From Zeugodacus cucurbitae (Eukaryota; Arthropoda; Insecta; Diptera; Tephritidae): DNA of 64,000 nucleotides. The notes below the pieces were generated by a model. The model did not search any database and had not been told where the DNA came from. It saw only the letters and a list, made by a program, of their open reading frames with translations. Shown in pieces: positions 52,483 to 64,000 of this stretch (positions are counted from its first letter, which is position 1; each line of letters opens with the position of its first letter). The translations under genes and the position numbers were made by a program. The stretch spans positions 22,748,001 through 22,812,000 of the forward strand of contig NC_071670.1 of the NCBI RefSeq assembly GCF_028554725.1. Direction: 5' to 3'.

Positions 52483-55179
52483 GATCTTAAATCTGATAAA
52501 ACTCAAAATAAATGATAATGAATAAATGTTATTTATGTTTCTATTTGTCGATAAACAACTTGCTAGAAAGTAAAATTTGATCTTAAATCTGATTCTTTAT
52601 GTTTTTATCTGACGATATTCAACTTGCAAGAAAGTGAACTTTGATCATAAATCTGCGAAAGCTCAAACTAAATGATTAGGAATAAATCTTCTTTATGTTT
52701 TTCTTTGTCGATATGAACTTGCACGAAAGTGAACTTTGATTTTAAATCTGATAAAATACGAAATAAATGACTATGAATATATATTTTTTATGTTTTTATT
52801 TGTCGATATTCAACTTGCAACAAAGTGAACTTTGATCTTAAATCTGATAAAAATACAAAATAAATGATTAGTGATTAATGTTCTTTATTCTTCTATTTGT
52901 CTATAAGCAACTTGCACGAAAGTGAATTTTTTTCTTAAATCTGCGAAAACTCAAAATAAATAATTATGAATAAATATTATTTATGTTTTTATTTGTCGAT
53001 ATTCAACTTGCTAGAAATTAAACTTGGATCTTAAATGTAATAAATAACAAAATATATGATTATGAATAAATATTCTTTATGTTTTTATATGTCAATATTC
53101 AACTTGCAAGAATTTGAACTTTGATCATAAATCTGATAAAACTCTAAATAAATGATTAGGAATACATCTGCTTTATGTTTTTCTTTGTCGATATTCAACT
53201 TGCAAAAAGTGAACTTTGATTTTAAATCTAATAAAATACGAAATAAATGGCTATGAATAAATATTCCTCATGTTTTTATTTGTCGATATTCATCTTGCAA
53301 GAATGTGAATAACCTTCATAAGACTGCGAAAACTCAAAATAAATAATTATGAATAAATGTTCTTTATGTATCTATTTGTCGATAAACAACTTGCAAGAAA
53401 GTGAACTTTGACTTTAATCTGATAAAAATAAATGATTGTAAATAAATATTCTTTATGTTTTTATTTGTCGACATTCAACTTGCTAGAAAGTGAACTTTGA
53501 TCTTAAATGTGATAAAATACAAACTAAATGATTAGGAATAAATATTCTTTATGTTTCTATTTCTCGATATTCAACTTGCAAGTAAGTGAACTTTGATCAT
53601 AAATCCAAGAAAACTCAAAATAAATGATTATGAATAAATGTTCTTTATGTTTCTATTTGTCGATAAACAACTAGCAAGAAAGTGAACTTTGGTCATAAAT
53701 CTGATAAAACTCAAATTATTATTTGTCGAAAATTTTGTTTGCAAGAAAGTGAACTTTGATCCTAAATCTAATTATGAATAAATGTTATTTATGTTTCGTT
53801 TTGTCGATAAAAATCTTGCAAAAAAGTGAACTTTGATCTTAAATCTGATAAAACTCAAAATAAATGATAATGAATAAATGTTATTTATGTTTCTATTTGT
53901 CGATAAACAACTTGCTAGAAAGTAAAATTTGATCTTAAATCTGATTCTTTATGTTTTTATCTGACGATATTCAACTTGCAAGAAAGTGAACTTTGATCAT
54001 AAATCTGCGAAAGCTCAAACTAAATGATTAGGAATAAATCTTCTTTATGTTTTTCTTTGTCGATATGAACTTGCACGAAAGTGAACTTTGATTTTAAATC
54101 TGATAAAATACGAAATAAATGACTATGAATATATATTTTTTATGTTTTTATTTGTCGATATTCAACTTGCAACAAAGTGAACTTTGATCTTAAATCTGAT
54201 AAAAATACAAAATAAATGATTAGTGATTAATGTTCTTTATTCTTCTATTTGTCTATAAGCAACTTGCACGAAAGTGAATTTTTTTCTTAAATCTGCGAAA
54301 ACTCAAAATAAATAATTATGAATAAATATTATTTATGTTTTTATTTGTCGATATTCAACTTGCTAGAAATTAAACTTGGATCTTAAATGTAATAAATAAC
54401 AAAATATATGATTATGAATAAATATTCTTTATGTTTTTATATGTCAATATTCAACTTGCAAGAATGTGAACTTTGATCATAAATCTGATAAAACTCTAAA
54501 TAAATGATTAGGAATACATCTTCTTTATGTTTTTCTTTGTCGATATTCAACTTGCAAAAAGTGAACTTTGATTTTAAATCTAATAAAATACGAAATAAAT
54601 GGCTATGAATAAATATTCCTCATGTTTTTATTTGTCGATATTCATCTTGCAAGAATGTGAATAACCTTCATAAGACTGCGAAAACTCAAAATAAATAATT
54701 ATGAATAAATGTTCTTTATGTATCTATTTGTCGATAAACAACTTGCAAGAAAGTGACTTTAATCTGATAAAAATAAATGATTGTAAATAAATATTCTTTA
54801 TGTTTTTATTTGTCGACATTCAACTTGCTAGAAAGTGAACTTTGATCTTAAATGTGATAAAATACAAAATAAATGATTAGGAATAAATATTCTTTATGTT
54901 TCTATTTCTCGATATTCAACTTGCAAGTAAGTGAACTTTGATCATAAATCCAAGAAAACTCAAAATAAATGATTATGAATAAATGTTCTTTATGTTTCTA
55001 TTTGTCGATAAACAACTAGCAAGAAAGTGAACTTTGATCATAAATCTGATAAAACTCAAATTATTATTTGTCGAAAATTTTGTTTGCAAGAAAGTGAACT
55101 TTGATCCTAAATCTAATTATGAATAAATGTTATTTATGTTTCGTTTTGTCGATAAAAATCTTGCAAAAAAGTGAACTTT
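52483..55179. repeat. 1.35-kb tandem duplication (two copies)
   Basis: GATCTTAAATCTGATAAAAC followed by TCAAAATAAATGATAATG starts at 52483, 53835 and 55180, giving copies of 1,352 and 1,345 bp. The 7-bp difference is explained by one deletion: AAGTGAACTTTGACTTTAAT in copy 1 near 53,400 against AAGTGACTTTAAT in copy 2 near 54,750. Rare variants such as GAATAACCTTCATAAGACTG are shared (53307 and 54658). The third start at 55180 passes into the 1.88-kb family. Confidence 0.88.
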
Positions 55180-58100
55180 GATCTTAAATCTGATAAAACT
55201 CAAAATAAATGATAATGAATAAATGTTTCTTATGTTTCTATTTGTCGATAAACAACTTGCTAGAAAGTAAACTTTCATCTTAAATCTGATTCTTTATGTT
55301 TTTATCTGAAGATATTCAACTTGCAAGAAAGTGAACTTTGATCATAAATCTGCGAAAGCTCAAACTAAATGATTAGGAATAAATCTTCTTTATGTTTTTC
55401 TTTGTCGATATGGACTTGCACGAAAGTGAACTCTGATTTTAAATCTGATAAAATACGAAAAAATTACTATGAATAAATATTTTTTATGTTTTTATTTGTC
55501 GATATTCAACTTGCAACAAAGTGAACTTTGATCTTAAATCTGATGAAAATACAAAATAAATGATTAGTGATAAATGTTCTTTATTCTTCTATTTGTCTAT
55601 AAACAACTTGCACGAAAGTGAATTTTTTTCTTAAATCTGCGAAAACTCAAAATAAATAATTATGAATAAATATTCTTTATGTTTTTATTTTTCGATATTC
55701 AACTTGCTAGAAATTAAACTTGGATCTTAAATGTAATAAATAACAAAATAAATGATTAGGAATAAATATTATTTATGTTTCTATTTGTCGATAAACAACT
55801 TACTAGAAAGTGAACCTTGGTCTTAAATGTGATAAAATACAAAATATATGATTATAAATAAATATTCTTTATGTTTCTATTTATCGATATTCAACTTGCA
55901 AGAAAGGGAACTTTGATCATAAATCTAAGAAAACACAAAATAAATGATTATGAATAAATGTTCTTTATGTTTTTATTTGTTGATAAACAACTAGCAAGAA
56001 AGTGAAATTTCATCTTAAATCTGATAAAAATAAATGATTGTGTATACATATTCTTTATGTTTCTATTTGTCGATAAACAACTTGCTAGAAAGTAAACTTT
56101 GATCTTAAATCTGATAAAATACAAAATAAATTATTATGAATAAAGATTCTTTATGTTTTTATTTGGCGATATTCAACTTGCAAGAAAATGAACTTTGCTC
56201 ATAAATCTGCGAAAGCTCAAAATAAATGATTAGAAATAAATCTTCTTTATGTTTTTTTTTGTCGTGATGAGCTTGCAAGAAAGTGAACTTTGATCTTAAA
56301 TGTGATAAAATACAAAATATATGATTATGAATAAATATTCTTTATGTTTTTATTTGTCGATAAACAACTTGTAAGTAAGTGAACTTTGATCTTTAATCTG
56401 ATAAAAATACAAAATAAATGATTATGAATAAATGTTCTTTATGTTTATATTTGTCGATAAACAACTTGCTAGAATGTGAACTTTGATCTTAAGTGTGATC
56501 AAATACAAAATAAATGATTATGAATATATATTCTTTATGTTTCTATTTGTCGATAAACAACTTGCAAGTAAGTGAACTTTGATCTTAAATCTGATAAAAA
56601 TACAATATAAATGATTATGAATAAATGTGATTTATGTTTCTATTTGCAGATAAACAACTTGCAAGTAAGTGAACTTTGAACTTAAATCTGATAAAACTCA
56701 AAATAAATGATAATGAATAAATGTTATTTATGTTTCTATTTGTCGATAAACAACTTGCTAGAAAGTAAACTTTGATCTTAAATCTGATAAAATACAAAAT
56801 AAATTATTATGAATAAAGATTCTTTATGTTTTTATTTGGCGATATTCAACTTGCAAGAAAATGAACTTTGCTCATAAATCTGCGAAAGCTCAAAATAAAT
56901 GATTAGAAATAAATCTTCTTTATGTTTTTTTTTGTCGTGATGAACTTGCAAGAAAGTGAACTTTGATCTTAAATCTGATAAAAATACAATATAAATGATT
57001 ATGAATAAATGTTATTTATGTTTCTATTTGCAGATAAACAACTTGCAAGTAAGTGAACTTTGATCTTAAATCTGATAAAACTCAAAATAAATGATAATGA
57101 ATAAATGTTATTTATGTTTCTATTTGTCGATAAACAACTTGCTAGAAAGTAAACTTTGATCTTAAATCTGATTCTTTATGTTTTTATCTGACGATATTCA
57201 ACTTGCAAGAAAGTGAACTTTGATCATAAATCTGCGAAAGCTCAAACTAAATGATTAGGAATAAATCTTCTTTATGTTTTTCTTTGTCGATATGAACTTG
57301 CACGAAAGTGAACTTTGATTTTAAATCTGATAAAATACGAAATAAATGACTATGAATAAATATTTTTTATGTTTTTATTTGTCGATATTCAACTTGCAAC
57401 AAAGTGAACTTTGATCTTAAATCTGATAAAAATACAAAATAAATGATTAGTGATAAATGTTCTTTATTCTTCTATTTGTCTATAAACAACTTGCACGAAA
57501 GTGAATTTTTTTCTTAAATCTGCGAAAACTCAAAATAAATAATTATGAATAAATATTCTTTATGTTTTTATTTTTCGATATTCAACTTGCTAGAAATTAA
57601 ACTTGGATCTTAAATGTAATAAATAACAAAATAAATGATTAGGAAGAAATCTTATTTATGTTTCTATTTGTCGATAAACAACTTACTAGAAAGTGAACCT
57701 TGGTCTTAAATGTGATAAAATACAAAATATATGATTATAAATAAATATTCTTTATGTTTCTATTTATCGATATTCAACTTGCAAGAAAGGGAACTTTGAT
57801 CATAAATCTAAGAAAACACAAAATAAATGATTATGAATAAATGTTCTTTATGTTTTTATTTGTTGATAAACAACTAGCAAGAAAGTGAAATTTCATCTTA
57901 AATCTGATAAAAATAAATGATTGTGTATACATATTCTTTATGTTTCTATTTGTCGATAAACAACTTGCTAGAAAGTAAACTTTGATCTTAAATCTGATAA
58001 AATACAAAATAAATTATTATGAATAAAGATTCTTTATGTTTTTATTTGGCGATATTCAACTTGCAAGAAAATGAACTTTGCTCATAAATCTGCGAAAGCT

Positions 58101-61100
58101 CAAAATAAATGATTAGAAATAAATCTTCTTTATGTTTTTTTTTGTCGTGATCAGCTTGCAAGAAAGTGAACTTTGATCTTAAATGTGATAAAATACAAAA
58201 TATATGATTATGAATAAATATTCTTTATGTTTTTATTTGTCGATAAACAACTTGTAAGTAAGTGAACTTTGATCTTTAATCTGATAAAAATACAAAATAA
58301 ATGATTATGAATAAATGTTCTTTATGTTTATATTTGTCGATAAACAACTTGCTAGAATGTGAACTTTGATCTTAAGTGTGATCAAATACAAAATAAATGA
58401 TTGTGAATATATATTCTTTATGTTTCTATTTGTCGATAAACAACTTGCAAGTAAGTGAACTTTGATCTTAAATCTGATAAAAATACAATATAAATGATTA
58501 TGAATAAATGTTATTTATGTTTCTATTTGCAGATAAACAACTTGCAAGTAAGTGAACTTTGATCTTAAATCTGATAAAACTCAAAATAAATGATAATGAA
58601 TAAATGTTATTTATGTTTCTATTTGTCGATAAACAACTTGCTAGAAAGTAAACTTTGATCTTAAATCTGATAAAATACAAAATAAATTATTATGAATAAA
58701 GATTCTTTATGTTTTTATTTGGCGATATTCAACTTGCAAGAAAATGAACTTTGCTCATAAATCTGCGAAAGCTCAAAATAAATGATTAGAAATAAATCTT
58801 CTTTATGTTTTTTTTTTTTGTCGTGATGAACTTGCAAGAAAGTGAACTTTGATCATAAATCTGCGAAAGCTCAAACTAAATGATTAGGAATAAATCTTCT
58901 TTATGTTTTTCTTTGTCGATATGAACTTGCACGAAAGTGAACTTTGATCATAAATCTGATAAAATACGAAATAAATGACTATGAATAAATATTTTTTATG
59001 TTTTTATTTGTCGATATTCAACTTGCAACAAAGTGAACTTTGATCTTAAATCTGATAAAAATACAAAATAAATGATTAGTGATAAATGTTCTTTATTCTT
59101 CTATTTGTCTATAAACAACTTGCACGAAAGTGAATTTTTTTCTTAAATCTGCGAAAACTCAAAATAAATAATTATGAATAAATATTCTTTATGTTTTTAT
59201 TTTTCGATATTCAACTTGCTAGAAATTAAACTTGGATCTTAAATGTAATAAATAACAAAATATATGATTAGGAATAAATCTTATTTATGTTTCTATTTGT
59301 CGATAAACAACTTACTAGAAAGTGAACCTTGGTCTTAAATGTGATAAAATACAAAATATATGATTATAAATAAATATTCTTTATGTTTCTATTTATCGAT
59401 ATTCAACTTGCAAGAAAGGGAACTTTGATCATAAATCTAAGAAAACACAAAATAAATGATTATGAATAAATGTTCTTTATGTTTTTATTTGTTGATAAAC
59501 AACTAGCAAGAAAGTGAAATTTCATCTTAAATCTGATAAAAATAAATGATTGTGTATACATATTCTTTATGTTTCTATTTGTCGATAAACAACTTGCTAG
59601 AAAGTAAACTTTGATCTTAAATCTGATAAAATACAAAATAAATTATTATGAATAAAGATTCTTTATGTTTTTATTTGGCGATATTCAACTTGCAAGAAAA
59701 TGAACTTTGCTCATAAATCTGCGAAAGCTCAAAATAAATGATTAGAAATAAATCTTCTTTATGTTTTTTTTTGTCGTGATGAGCTTGCAAGAAAGTGAAC
59801 TTTGATCTTAAATGTGATAAATTACAAAATATATGATTATGAATAAATATTCTTTATGTTTTTATTTGTCGATAAACAACTTGTAAGTAAGTGAACTTTG
59901 ATCTTTAATCTGATAAAAATACAAAATAAATGATTATGAATAAATGTTCTTTATGTTTATATTTGTCGATAAACAACTTGCTAGAATGTGAACTTTGATC
60001 TTAAGTGTGATCAAATACAAAATAAATGATTATGAATATATATTCTTTATGTTTCTATTTGTCGATAAACAACTTGCAAGTAAGTGAACTTTGATCTTAA
60101 ATCTGATAAAAATACAATATAAATGATTATGAATAAATGTTATTTATGTTTCTATTTGCAGATAAACAACTTGCAAGTAAGTGAACTTTGAACTTAAATC
60201 TGATAAAACTCAAAATAAATGATAATGAATAAATGTTATTTATGTTTCTATTTGTCGATAAACAACTTGCTAGAAAGTAAACTTTGATCTTAAATCTGAT
60301 AAAATACAAAATAAATTATTATGAATAAAGATTCTTTATGTTTTTATTTGGCGATATTCAACTTGCAAGAAAATGAACTTTGCTCATAAATCTGCGAAAG
60401 CTCAAAATAAATGATTAGAAATAAATCTTCTTTATGTTTTTTTTTTGTCGTGATGAACTTGCAAGAAAGTGAACTTTGATCTTAAATCTGATAAAAATAC
60501 AATATAAATGATTATGAATAAATGTTATTTATGTTTCTATTTGCAGATAAACAACTTGCAAGTAAGTGAACTTTGATCTTAAATCTGATAAAACTCAAAA
60601 TAAATGATAATGAATAAATGTTATTTATGTTTCTATTTGTCGATAAACAACTTGCTAGAAAGTAAACTTTGATCTTAAATCTGATTCTTTATGTTTTTAT
60701 CTGACGATATTCAACTTGCAAGAAAGTGAACTTTGATCATAAATCTGCGAAAGCTCAAACTAAATGATTAGGAATAAATCTTCTTTATGTTTTTCTTTGT
60801 CGATATGAACTTGCACGAAAGTGAACTTTGATTTTAAATCTGATAAAATACGAAATAAATGACTATGAATAAATATTTTTTATGTTTTTATTTGTCGATA
60901 TTCAACTTGCAACAAAGTGAACTTTGATCTTAAATCTGATAAAAATACAAAATAAATGATTAGTGATAAATGTTCTTTATTCTTCTATTTGTCTATAAAC
61001 AACTAGCACGAAAGTGAATTTTTTTCTTAAATTTGCGAAAACTCAAAATAAATAATTATGAATAAATATTCTTTATGTTTTTATTTTTCGATATTCAACT

Positions 61101-64000
61101 TGCTAGAAATTAAACTTGGATCTTAAATGTAATAAATAACAAAATAAATGATTAGGAAGAAATCTTATTTATGTGAATTTTTTTCTTAAATCTGCGAAAA
61201 CTCAAAATAAATAATTATGAATAAATATTCTTTATGTTTTTATTTTTCGATATTCAACTTGCTAGAAATTAAACTTGGATCTTAAATGTAATAAATAACA
61301 AAATATATGATTAGGAATAAATCTTATTTATGTTTCTATTTGTCGATAAACAACTTACTAGAAAGTGAACCTTGGTCTTAAATGTGATAAAATACAAAAT
61401 ATATGATTATAAATAAATATTCTTTATGTTTCTATTTATCGATATTCAACTTGCAAGAAAGGGAACTTTGATCATAAATCTAAGAAAACACAAAATAAAT
61501 GATTATGAATAAATGTTCTTTATGTTTTTATTTGTTGATAAACAACTAGCAAGAAAGTGAAATTTCATCTTAAATCTGATAAAAATAAATGATTGTGTAT
61601 ACATATTCTTTATGTTTCTATTTGTCGATAAACAACTTGCTAGAAAGTAAACTTTGATCTTAAATCTGATAAAATACAAAATAAATTATTATGAATAAAG
61701 ATTCTTTATGTTTTTATTTGGCGATATTCAACTTGCAAGAAAATGAACTTTGCTCATAAATCTGCGAAAGCTCAAAATAAATGATTAGAAATAAATCTTC
61801 TTTATGTTTTTTTTTGTCGTGATGAGCTTGCAAGAAAGTGAACTTTGATCTTAAATGTGATAAATTACAAAATATATGATTATGAATAAATATTCTTTAT
61901 GTTTTTATTTGTCGATAAACAACTTGTAAGTAAGTGAACTTTGATCTTTAATCTGATAAAAATACAAAATAAATGATTATGAATAAATGTTCTTTATGTT
62001 TATATTTGTCGATAAACAACTTGCTAGAATGTGAACTTTGATCTTAAGTGTGATCAAATACAAAATAAATGATTATGAATATATATTCTTTATGTTTCTA
62101 TTTGTCGATAAACAACTTGCAAGTAAGTGAACTTTGATCTTAAATCTGATAAAAATACAATATAAATGATTATGAATAAATGTTATTTATGTTTCTATTT
62201 GCAGATAAACAACTTGCAAGTAAGTGAACTTTGAACTTAAATCTGATAAAACTCAAAATAAATGATAATGAATAAATGTTATTTATGTTTCTATTTGTCG
62301 ATAAACAACTTGCTAGAAAGTAAACTTTGATCTTAAATCTGATAAAATACAAAATAAATTATTATGAATAAAGATTCTTTATGTTTTTATTTGGCGATAT
62401 TCAACTTGCAAGAAAATGAACTTTGCTCATAAATCTGCGAAAGCTCAAAATAAATGATTAGAAATAAATCTTCTTTATGTTTTTTTTTGTCGTGATGAAC
62501 TTGCAAGAAAGTGAACTTTGATCTTAAATCTGATAAAAATACAATATAAATGATTATGAATAAATGTTATTTATGTTTCTATTTGCAGATAAACAACTTG
62601 CAAGTAAGTGAACTTTGATCTTAAATCTGATAAAACTCAAAATAAATGATAATGAATAAATGTTATTTATGTTTCTATTTGTCGATAAACAACTTGCTAG
62701 AAAGTAAACTTTGATCTTAAATCTGATTCTTTATGTTTTTATCTGACGATATTCAACTTGCAAGAAAGTGAACTTTGATCATAAATCTGCGAAAGCTCAA
62801 ACTAAATGATTAGGAATAAATCTTCTTTATGTTTTTCTTTGTCGATATGAACTTGCACGAAAGTGAACTTTGATTTTAAATCTGATAAAATACGAAATAA
62901 ATGACTATGAATAAATATTTTTTATGTTTTTATTTGTCGATATTCAACTTGCAACAAAGTGAACTTTGATCTTAAATCTGATAAAAATACAAAATAAATG
63001 ATTAGTGATAAATGTTCTTTATTCTTCTATTTGTCTATAAACAACTTGCACGAAAGTGAATTTTTTTCTTAAATCTGCGAAAACTCAAAATAAATAATTA
63101 TGAATAAATATTCTTTATGTTTTTATTTTTCGATATTCAACTTGCTAGAAATTAAACTTGGATCTTAAATGTAATAAATAACAAAATAAATGATTAGGAA
63201 GAAATCTTATTTATGTTTCTATTTGTCGATAAACAACTTACTAGAAAGTGAACCTTGGTCTTAAATGTGATAAAATACAAAATATATGATTATAAATAAA
63301 TATTCTTTATGTTTCTATTTATCGATATTCAACTTGCAAGAAAGGGAACTTTGATCATAAATCTAAGAAAACACAAAATAAATGATTATGAATAAATGTT
63401 CTTTATGTTTTTATTTGTTGATAAACAACTAGCAAGAAAGTGAAATTTCATCTTAAATCTGATAAAAATAAATGATTGTGTATACATATTCTTTATGTTT
63501 CTATTTGTCGATAAACAACTTGCTAGAAAGTAAACTTTGATCTTAAATCTGATAAAATACAAAATAAATTATTATGAATAAAGATTCTTTATGTTTTTAT
63601 TTGGCGATATTCAACTTGCAAGAAAATGAACTTTGCTCATAAATCTGCGAAAGCTCAAAATAAATGATTAGAAATAAATCTTCTTTATGTTTTTTTTTTG
63701 TCGTGATCAGCTTGCAAGAAAGTGAACTTTGATCTTAAATGTGATAAAATACAAAATATATGATTATGAATAAATATTCTTTATGTTTTTATTTGTCGAT
63801 AAACAACTTGTAAGTAAGTGAACTTTGATCTTTAATCTGATAAAAATACAAAATAAATGATTATGAATAAATGTTCTTTATGTTTATATTTGTCGATAAA
63901 CAACTTGCTAGAATGTGAACTTTGATCTTAAGTGTGATCAAATACAAAATAAATGATTGTGAATATATATTCTTTATGTTTCTATTTGTCGATAAACAAC
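55180..64000. repeat. 1,883-bp higher-order repeat, more than four copies
   Basis: The marker GATTGTGTATACATATTC starts at 56036, 57919, 59548, 61591 and 63474, giving units of 1,883, 1,629, 2,043 and 1,883 bp. The standard unit is about twenty monomers. The short unit lost 257 bp between two conserved boxes and gained 3 Ts in a T-run, which sums to the observed 254-bp difference. The long unit carries a 159-bp tandem duplication at 61,014-61,331. A shared internal segment related to the 1.35-kb repeat shows that the two families have a common origin. The window ends inside this array. Confidence 0.9.
61014..61331. repeat. 159-bp local tandem duplication inside one higher-order copy
   Basis: GTGAATTTTTTTCTTAAAT starts at 61014 and again at 61173. 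The junction reads CTTATTTATGTGAATTTTTT, where ATG from one monomer meets GTGAA from another. The copies already differ slightly (AAATTTGCG against AAATCTGCG; GGAAGAAAT against GGAATAAAT). It accounts for the 160-bp excess of the 2,043-bp unit. Confidence 0.85.

Noticed and set aside
56615..62352. Four near-identical 60-codon minus-strand ORFs at 56615, 58498, 60127 and 62170
   Set aside because: Each spans two satellite monomers and encodes the same internal repeat twice. Their spacing (1,883, 1,629, 2,043 bp) is that of the higher-order repeat; they are by-products of the array.
1..64000. Regular repeats with variable parts as a possible CRISPR array
   Set aside because: Monomers abut head to tail with no unique spacers, unit length is ~95 bp, and a eukaryotic retrotransposon is embedded. 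This is satellite DNA.
1..64000. Telomeric or rDNA spacer repeats
   Set aside because: No short G-rich telomere motif, no rRNA sequence and no telomeric retrotransposon were seen.
1..64000. CENP-B box in the monomer
   Set aside because: No sequence with the TTCG...CGGG core was found; the array has very few G-rich stretches.

Overview
The window is almost entirely satellite DNA from a eukaryotic genome. From about 1 to 64,000 the sequence is a head-to-tail array of AT-rich monomers, usually 94-97 bp long (about 22% GC in the monomer I counted). The array is interrupted by only three pieces of non-satellite DNA. I see no host gene, tRNA, rRNA or CRISPR array, and none of the short ORFs inside the satellite look coding. 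The retrotransposon content, an RTE-clade LINE with a (CATA)n tail and a PHD-finger ORF fragment of the sort found in insect LINE ORF1 proteins, points to an insect, most likely a fly. That assignment is inference. The setting is probably pericentromeric or centromeric heterochromatin, but nothing in the sequence proves centromere function.

Layout. 1-340: satellite. 341-1017: a 677-bp insertion holding the start of a minus-strand ORF with a complete C4HC3 PHD-type zinc finger and its upstream leader. 1018-44157: satellite, with simple and partly dimeric organisation to about 3.7 kb, then nested higher-order repeats. One anchor sequence recurs at 3721, 5739, 7669, 10882, 15424, 18637, 23827, 26492, 31680, 35471 and 37351, giving units of 2018, 1930, 3213, 4542, 3213, 5190, 2665, 5188, 3791 and 1880 bp; 3213+4542 and 4542+3213 both give a 7,755-bp super-unit. 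37.4-44.2 kb is more heterogeneous. 44168-47382: a probably full-length 3.2-kb RTE-type retrotransposon with a 10-bp target-site duplication, inactivated by two frameshifts and carrying a Glu in place of the usual RT motif A Asp. 47383-64000: satellite again, with a 1.35-kb duplication at 52.5-55.2 kb and a 1,883-bp higher-order repeat at 55-64 kb. A 27-bp micro-insertion with its own 10-bp target-site duplication lies at 51931-51957.

The most interesting signals are these. (1) All three insertions fall at the same step of the monomer (TTT^ATG). (2) Each monomer carries a conserved box with two adjacent dyads, CTTGCAAG and AAAGT-GA-ACTTT. (3) Length differences between higher-order copies can be accounted for to the base as unequal exchange, at least once inside that box. 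(4) Two different micro-inversions have become fixed and spread as repeat-family markers. (5) The LINE has a structured 5' leader whose fold recalls, but does not prove, a self-cleaving ribozyme.
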